From Polytrichum commune (lineage: Eukaryota; Streptophyta; Polytrichopsida; Polytrichales; Polytrichaceae): a DNA stretch of 64,000 nucleotides. The position numbers and the translations under genes are program-made. Shown here piece by piece: positions 60,901 through 64,000 of this stretch. The notes beneath the pieces are model-generated. The model was not told the origin of the DNA, did no database searches, and was given only the letters and a program-made list of their open reading frames with translations. How positions within the stretch are numbered: the stretch's first letter is position 1; each line of letters begins with the position of its first letter. The DNA is taken from contig OX485806.1 of NCBI GenBank assembly GCA_950295325.1, positions 31,126,001 through 31,190,000 on the forward strand, read 5' to 3'.

Positions 60901-61638
60901 TGTACTGTGCCTATGTGTTTGTGTTATGTTTCACAAGATGCTAGGAGACCTAAAGTATACTAGGAAGATGTGTGCTGATGTCAATGGCAGTAAGGTATGT
61001 GGACTTTATGTGGTCACTCTTCTTAATCGGACACCTTTATGTGAGTGGTATATGGAAAGGCTTGTAGGTAAGATTGGATGCTAAAAGACACGTGTAATGA
61101 TGAGATTGGATTACATGCTTAGAATGCAGATGCCATTCAAGGTTCATTAGTTAACTCAATTGGGAGGATCTATGTGACCGTTTAAAAAAGAGAACAAAAA
61201 TCCTAACTTTGACTTCTCATAACTTCTGCATTTGAGCTCCAGTTCTGAAGCTTGAAATGATGATCTTCATGATTTGCAATCGGTTACTGGATGACACAAA
61301 TCCTGATCCGATCTTGCCAAAATTGTCTGTGGAGTTAAAGTGCCCACAATTGGGCCATATACATACCTTAGCCATCATGATGTAGGCCTTTTGTCTCTTC
61401 TGCCACACAATGGCCAGGGGTGAGCTTATTCCTTTGCTCAAAAACTCATTCTGGGATTTCTGTGCAGGTTGTTGCCGGTCTAGAATGTGGAGTTGGTGTA
61501 GATGGCTTTAGTGAATGGCAAGTTGGAGACTCTATTCAGGCCTTTAGAATGGTTGGGAAAAAGAGGACTCTGGAGGATGCCTCAGTCACTGTCCGTGCTG
61601 CTGTTGCTGCAATCACAAACAATGGAGGATCCAGTTGA
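51920..61638 (+). CDS. Chloroplast translation initiation factor IF-2 (FUG1 type), nuclear gene
   Basis: Thirteen exons: 51920-53134, 54245-54775, 55214-55246, 55429-55542, 56735-56884, 57048-57146, 57677-57739, 58235-58390, 58912-58977, 59133-59369, 59810-60085, 60677-60865, 61468-61638, giving 1,099 residues. All junctions are GT-AG and phase 0. The first in-frame ATG after a stop (51869) is 51920; ATG 51947 gives a transit-peptide-like MASGAAN start. Residues 1-405 are transit peptide plus disordered Pro/Ser/Ala-rich N-terminus. An IF2_N-like region (about 455-550) precedes the GTPase: G1 GHVDHGKTS (576-584), G2 [10 protein letters not shown] from 600, G3 DTPGHE (626-631) with the catalytic His, G4 TKID (680-683), G5 SAK (716-718). 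Beta-barrel, linker and C-terminal initiator-tRNA-binding domains follow (exons 8-13). The factor places formyl-Met-tRNA on the plastid 30S subunit and promotes 50S joining. Odd points are T for N in G4 and the exon-1 edge duplicated in intron 1. Arabidopsis FUG1 is of similar length. Plastid rather than mitochondrial targeting is likely from the long N-terminus. Confidence 0.93.
53135..54244 (+). repeat. IF-2 intron 1 with tandem duplication that includes the exon 1 end
   Basis: The first about 625 bp of this 1,110-bp intron holds three related blocks (about 53160-53320, 53355-53510 and 53605-53760). Each has GTCACCAGAATGTGGGGGC-type, GGGCATGTTTGAGGG, and GAGGGTAATGGCAGAGAGAC or close variants. 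Between the second and third block lies a copy of the end of exon 1 with its donor, displaced by 434 bp (53071-53134 copied to 53505-53568). Listed separately as a possible cassette exon. Confidence 0.9.
53497..53568 (+). pseudogene. Duplicated copy of the IF-2 exon 1 end (possible cassette exon)
   Basis: The last 64 bases of exon 1 recur here with about a dozen changes. The reading frame corresponding to [18 protein letters not shown] is still open as [18 protein letters not shown], and the donor AAG|GTAGG is kept. An AG at 53495-53496 (TTACTATAG) could serve as acceptor, making a 72-base, 24-codon exon that would insert in phase 0 between exons 1 and 2. The acceptor has a poor pyrimidine tract, so it may never be spliced in. 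Either a decaying duplicate or an alternative exon; transcript data decide. Confidence 0.5.
55773..56604. mobile_element. Harbinger-like inverted-repeat element in IF-2 intron 4
   Basis: The left end GCCCCTAACTTCCCATG and right end (inverse of CCCCTAATGTCCTATG) are imperfectly complementary. TTA stands on both sides (55770-55772 and 56605-56607). The 832-bp unit fills most of the 1,192-bp intron and has no coding capacity. The repeats are short and diverged, so this is a moderate call. Confidence 0.5.
60187..60560 (+). repeat. Family A element in IF-2 intron 11
   Basis: It starts TAAGGTAAGCGGGTC and has GATTAGGTGTGGATCTAAG, GACCATTCAAGAAGAA, TATGTGCTCCAAAAGCTATG and CATCCTAGGAGAAGTGGG in family order. 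The right end is eroded. It accounts for most of the 591-bp intron. Same orientation as the gene. Confidence 0.7.
60991..61370 (+). mobile_element. Family A element in IF-2 intron 12
   Basis: The clearest ends of the family: TAAGGTATGT (60991) and ACATACCTTA (ending 61370) are perfect 10-base inverses, giving 380 bp. Internal landmarks are TTCTTAATCGGACACC, AAAGACACGTGTAATG and GGAGGATCTATGTGACCG. Non-coding, inserted between exons 12 and 13. This copy defines the TAAGGTATGT end used to delimit the others. The superfamily is not settled: TAA/TTA at the ends suggests Harbinger, but the duplicated target is not separable from the repeat itself. Confidence 0.75.
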
Positions 61639-62888
61639 GCAGTTACTCTATGTGCAGATTTAGTTTTATGGGGTAGGTACATTTTAGCCTTAAGTCCTCA
61701 AAAGCAGGATCACCCCATCTTGTACTATCCCTTCAGCTTGGTTACCCCTTTCTATTCATCCATTTGATAGATGAGGAGGTTCTATTATGTGGGCGTGACA
61801 GGCTGTTATTTCCCAGCTTCAACCATTTTTGTCCGTCCAGGTGTTGAGGAGAACCCCATGTATGTGCCACCTCTCTGCGACTCCCCAAAGCTGCTCTGGA
61901 CCATTAGTAGGGAGTCTTCCTTGGGTGCTAATTGAGAAACACATTCACTGTAATGCCATTGGAAAAATTGTAGAAATTGTTATACAAGAAACAGTCAGCA
62001 GTTGAGACACAATCTGTTGGTTGGGAGTTGGGAGTTGGGAGTTGAGAGTTGTGGATGTTGGTATTCTTGTTCCATGATACTACAGTTCCAGTGCTTGCTG
62101 GCTTCTATTAAAACAGCTGTTGATTTCTTGCCACGGGGATGGAAGATAATTCTTCATTGTGCTAATTCCACCTCAGAGGTTCATTGCTGTTATTTGTAAA
62201 CAACATTATTTTAAAACAAAGTGAGGAGCTCTATTAGATTGTGCTGAATATTTTCTTAACATAGTAAATTCTAGGAGTTCGATCAGATCTCCAAGGGTGA
62301 AAGCCATGACAACATACTGAAAAGGTTGGTAATGCATGCTTACCCAAACGTGTGCTTCAAATGTATGACTTTGGTATATATTGTTGGTTCTAGCCTATGT
62401 GTTAGTTTGGGTATACCTACCTTTTAAAAAAAAAAACTGAACAAGTACTTTACTATCTGGAATTATGTTGCCTTCACAAGTAGGTGCCTCTTTACCCATG
62501 CAAAATACCTTGTGTAGAAACCACATCACAAACACTTTTAACTTTGTTTATTCATCGGTACAGCAACTACAAAATCAATCTGCTCTGTTACAGTGCTATG
62601 CTAAATGTTTGTATTTCGTGTCACTTACTATCTGGAGTTACACAATGCTATATCTTTTAACTATTGATGTAAAGTTTTCCCAAGAAAAGATGTTAATGTT
62701 CTATAATGTCCAAACAACCAAATTGACCTTTGTTGGCACAAAAAGAAAAGATATACACTAAAAAGACATAGCTTTGAGTAACTCCAAATAGGAAGTGACG
62801 GTAAATATCATATTTAGTAGAAAATATTCAAAATAGTGTGGAAATGTCCTTAAATTGGGAAGGGGCAACCTGAATGCACATATTAATG
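61639..62888 (+). other. IF-2 3' region and intergenic DNA
   Basis: No AATAAA was found close to the stop codon. An ATTAAA variant lies at 62107-62112, about 470 bases after it, and is a weak poly(A)-signal candidate. A GTTGGGAGTTGGGAGTTGGG short repeat lies near 62020-62042. A TAAATATCATATTTAGTAG string near 62803 resembles a family C end. No further gene recognised. Confidence 0.4.
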
Positions 62889-63803
62889 TTGTGGGTGCCA
62901 TCTAATGTTCAAGATTGAAGTCTTCAATGCCCTTCAAATGCAATTTGGCCCTTCAAAATATACTCAAAACAACCCTTCAAAACGCAACCCTTGAAGTCCT
63001 CCATATAATTTGCCCAGCACAAGAACCAACAAGCATAGGGCATTGTCAATACAAGAAGTAGAGTTATGCCCCCTCCCCACTTGACATTAGCAAATAACCA
63101 AAGACTTCCCTAAAACCCGGGTAAAGCTCCCTCGGTTATAGCAGACACGTCCGGCTATCCCAATGCACCTACAAGAACTTGCTCCAGAGATTTCCAAGTA
63201 GGTTTTAGTTAAGTAGCTTTCACACATGTTCATTGCTTTATCTACCAACCAATGAATGTTGGATAGTTTTTGTCCCATCCCCAAATGCCTTACTACTCAT
63301 CTATCTTACCATCGGTTTTTGTTAATGGAGCTCCTCGTGCCCTCATAGCTAAGACTAAAAAGCAACCAATCACAAGAGCAAGAGGCAACACTTTTAGAGT
63401 TCCTATATGCTTGCCTCATGTCTAGGTACCGATGGGAGGGTCGGTAGTTTTAGCTTAAAACCTCCACTTTTAAGCCATGCCACATCATTTGCCAACTAGG
63501 CTTGGCACTAGATAATGTCGATGGTGTGAACGCTCATTTTTAAGAACCCACTTTTAGGCTTAGCTAATGTCAAGTTGGGAGGGGGCATAAGATGGTTGAT
63601 TCTTAGTTCTTCACATTATACTGGAAAGATGTACCATGTAATTCATGCACAAGTTTAATATGAGTTTTGTATTTCATTTCTATATTCTTGGATTAACGTC
63701 TTGGATTCGAACCAACCCTTCAACTAAAGGGTTGAAATTTGAGAGCCCTTCAAAATGAAATTCATATGAGGGCTTCAATCTTGAACATTGGTGCCATCCA
63801 CAA
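62889..63803. mobile_element. Outer inverted-repeat element (915 bp) with a nested element
   Basis: The left arm TTGTGGGTGCCATCTAATG then TTCAAGATTGAAG is matched by the inverse of TTGTGGATGGCACCAATG then TTCAAGATTGAAG at the right, about 32 bp with a few differences. A shared core of 17 bases (AATGTTCAAGATTGAAG) is perfect. CCCTTCAA motifs recur inside both arms. The middle is occupied by another inverted-repeat element (63067-63597). No clear target duplication. Confidence 0.65.
63067..63597. mobile_element. Inner inverted-repeat element nested in 62889-63803
   Basis: TGCCCCCTCCCCACTTGACA, continuing to ATTAGC at the left, is matched by the inverse of TGCCCCCTCCCAACTTGACA, also continuing to ATTAGC, at the right; 25 of 26 bases agree. 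It is bordered by TTA on the left and TAA on the right, so either the repeat includes these bases or the duplication differs at one base. The 531-bp unit has no coding capacity. Probably Harbinger-like. Confidence 0.75.
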
Positions 63804-64000
63804 GGGTTGTGACTCATGTGGACCAAGAGGAGCCAAAGATAGCAAGCAAGCCACTAAAATGAATGTCAGTCACTCAAAGAAATGGGGACTAGCGCCAAGT
63901 TGGAATGACAACCATCCGTGCAAAAGATTCAAAGTCAAGACCTCAAAAAGAATGTAAAACATTCTTTTCAACACTACACTATTGTGAAGTGGTAGTAACT
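63804..64000. other. Window edge, nothing recognised
   Basis: A short frame runs through here (63739-63957) with no domain. It overlaps the end of the inverted-repeat element and is not called. Confidence 0.4.

Noticed and set aside
1-64000. CRISPR arrays, operons, bacterial ribosome binding sites, prophage
   Set aside because: The genes have spliceosomal introns and the repeats are plant transposons. No regularly spaced short repeats with unique spacers were seen.
1-64000. tRNA, rRNA or snoRNA genes
   Set aside because: None was recognised by eye. A covariance-model search (tRNAscan-SE, Infernal) would be needed to exclude them and could not be run.

Overview
The window is nuclear DNA of a land plant. 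It carries a plant-specific basic helix-loop-helix (bHLH) regulator with an ACT-like tail, a nuclear gene for chloroplast translation initiation factor 2 with GT-AG introns, and Stowaway- and PIF/Harbinger-type DNA transposons. The sparse gene content and heavy load of small inverted-repeat elements would suit a fern, lycophyte or gymnosperm, but nothing seen here fixes the lineage.

Layout: about 1-27.7 kb is gene-poor, AT-rich DNA made of non-autonomous DNA transposons, repeat fragments, G/C homopolymers and a three-unit 310-bp tandem array. The only transposase remnant is a Harbinger-type N-terminal domain at 4255-4743. About 27.8-33.1 kb holds the bHLH gene (plus strand, 456 residues, four coding exons, long split 5' leader). 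About 33.1-51.4 kb is again repeats, including a 1.38-kb Harbinger-like element with five 142-bp internal repeats, a TA-flanked element nested in an older repeat, and a near-perfect 67-bp palindrome. About 51.9-61.6 kb is the plastid IF-2 gene (plus strand, 13 exons, about 1,099 residues, all 12 introns phase 0). The end of the window has one inverted-repeat element nested inside another.

The two genes share no obvious pathway: one is a nuclear DNA-binding regulator, the other a plastid GTPase that places initiator tRNA on the 30S ribosomal subunit. They do share a structural habit, local tandem duplication inside introns. In IF-2 this has copied the end of exon 1 together with its splice donor, and the copy is still open and in frame. 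Other points worth checking are a TKID in place of NKID in the IF-2 G4 motif, a 19-bp perfect inverted repeat in the bHLH leader, and a dispersed family of 350-390-bp elements with TAAGGTA-type ends that has two members in IF-2 introns.

Exon borders were read by eye from splice consensus, reading frame and family knowledge. Transcription starts and poly(A) sites are not determined. Most repeat names are descriptive labels (families A, C, E, F) used only in this annotation.
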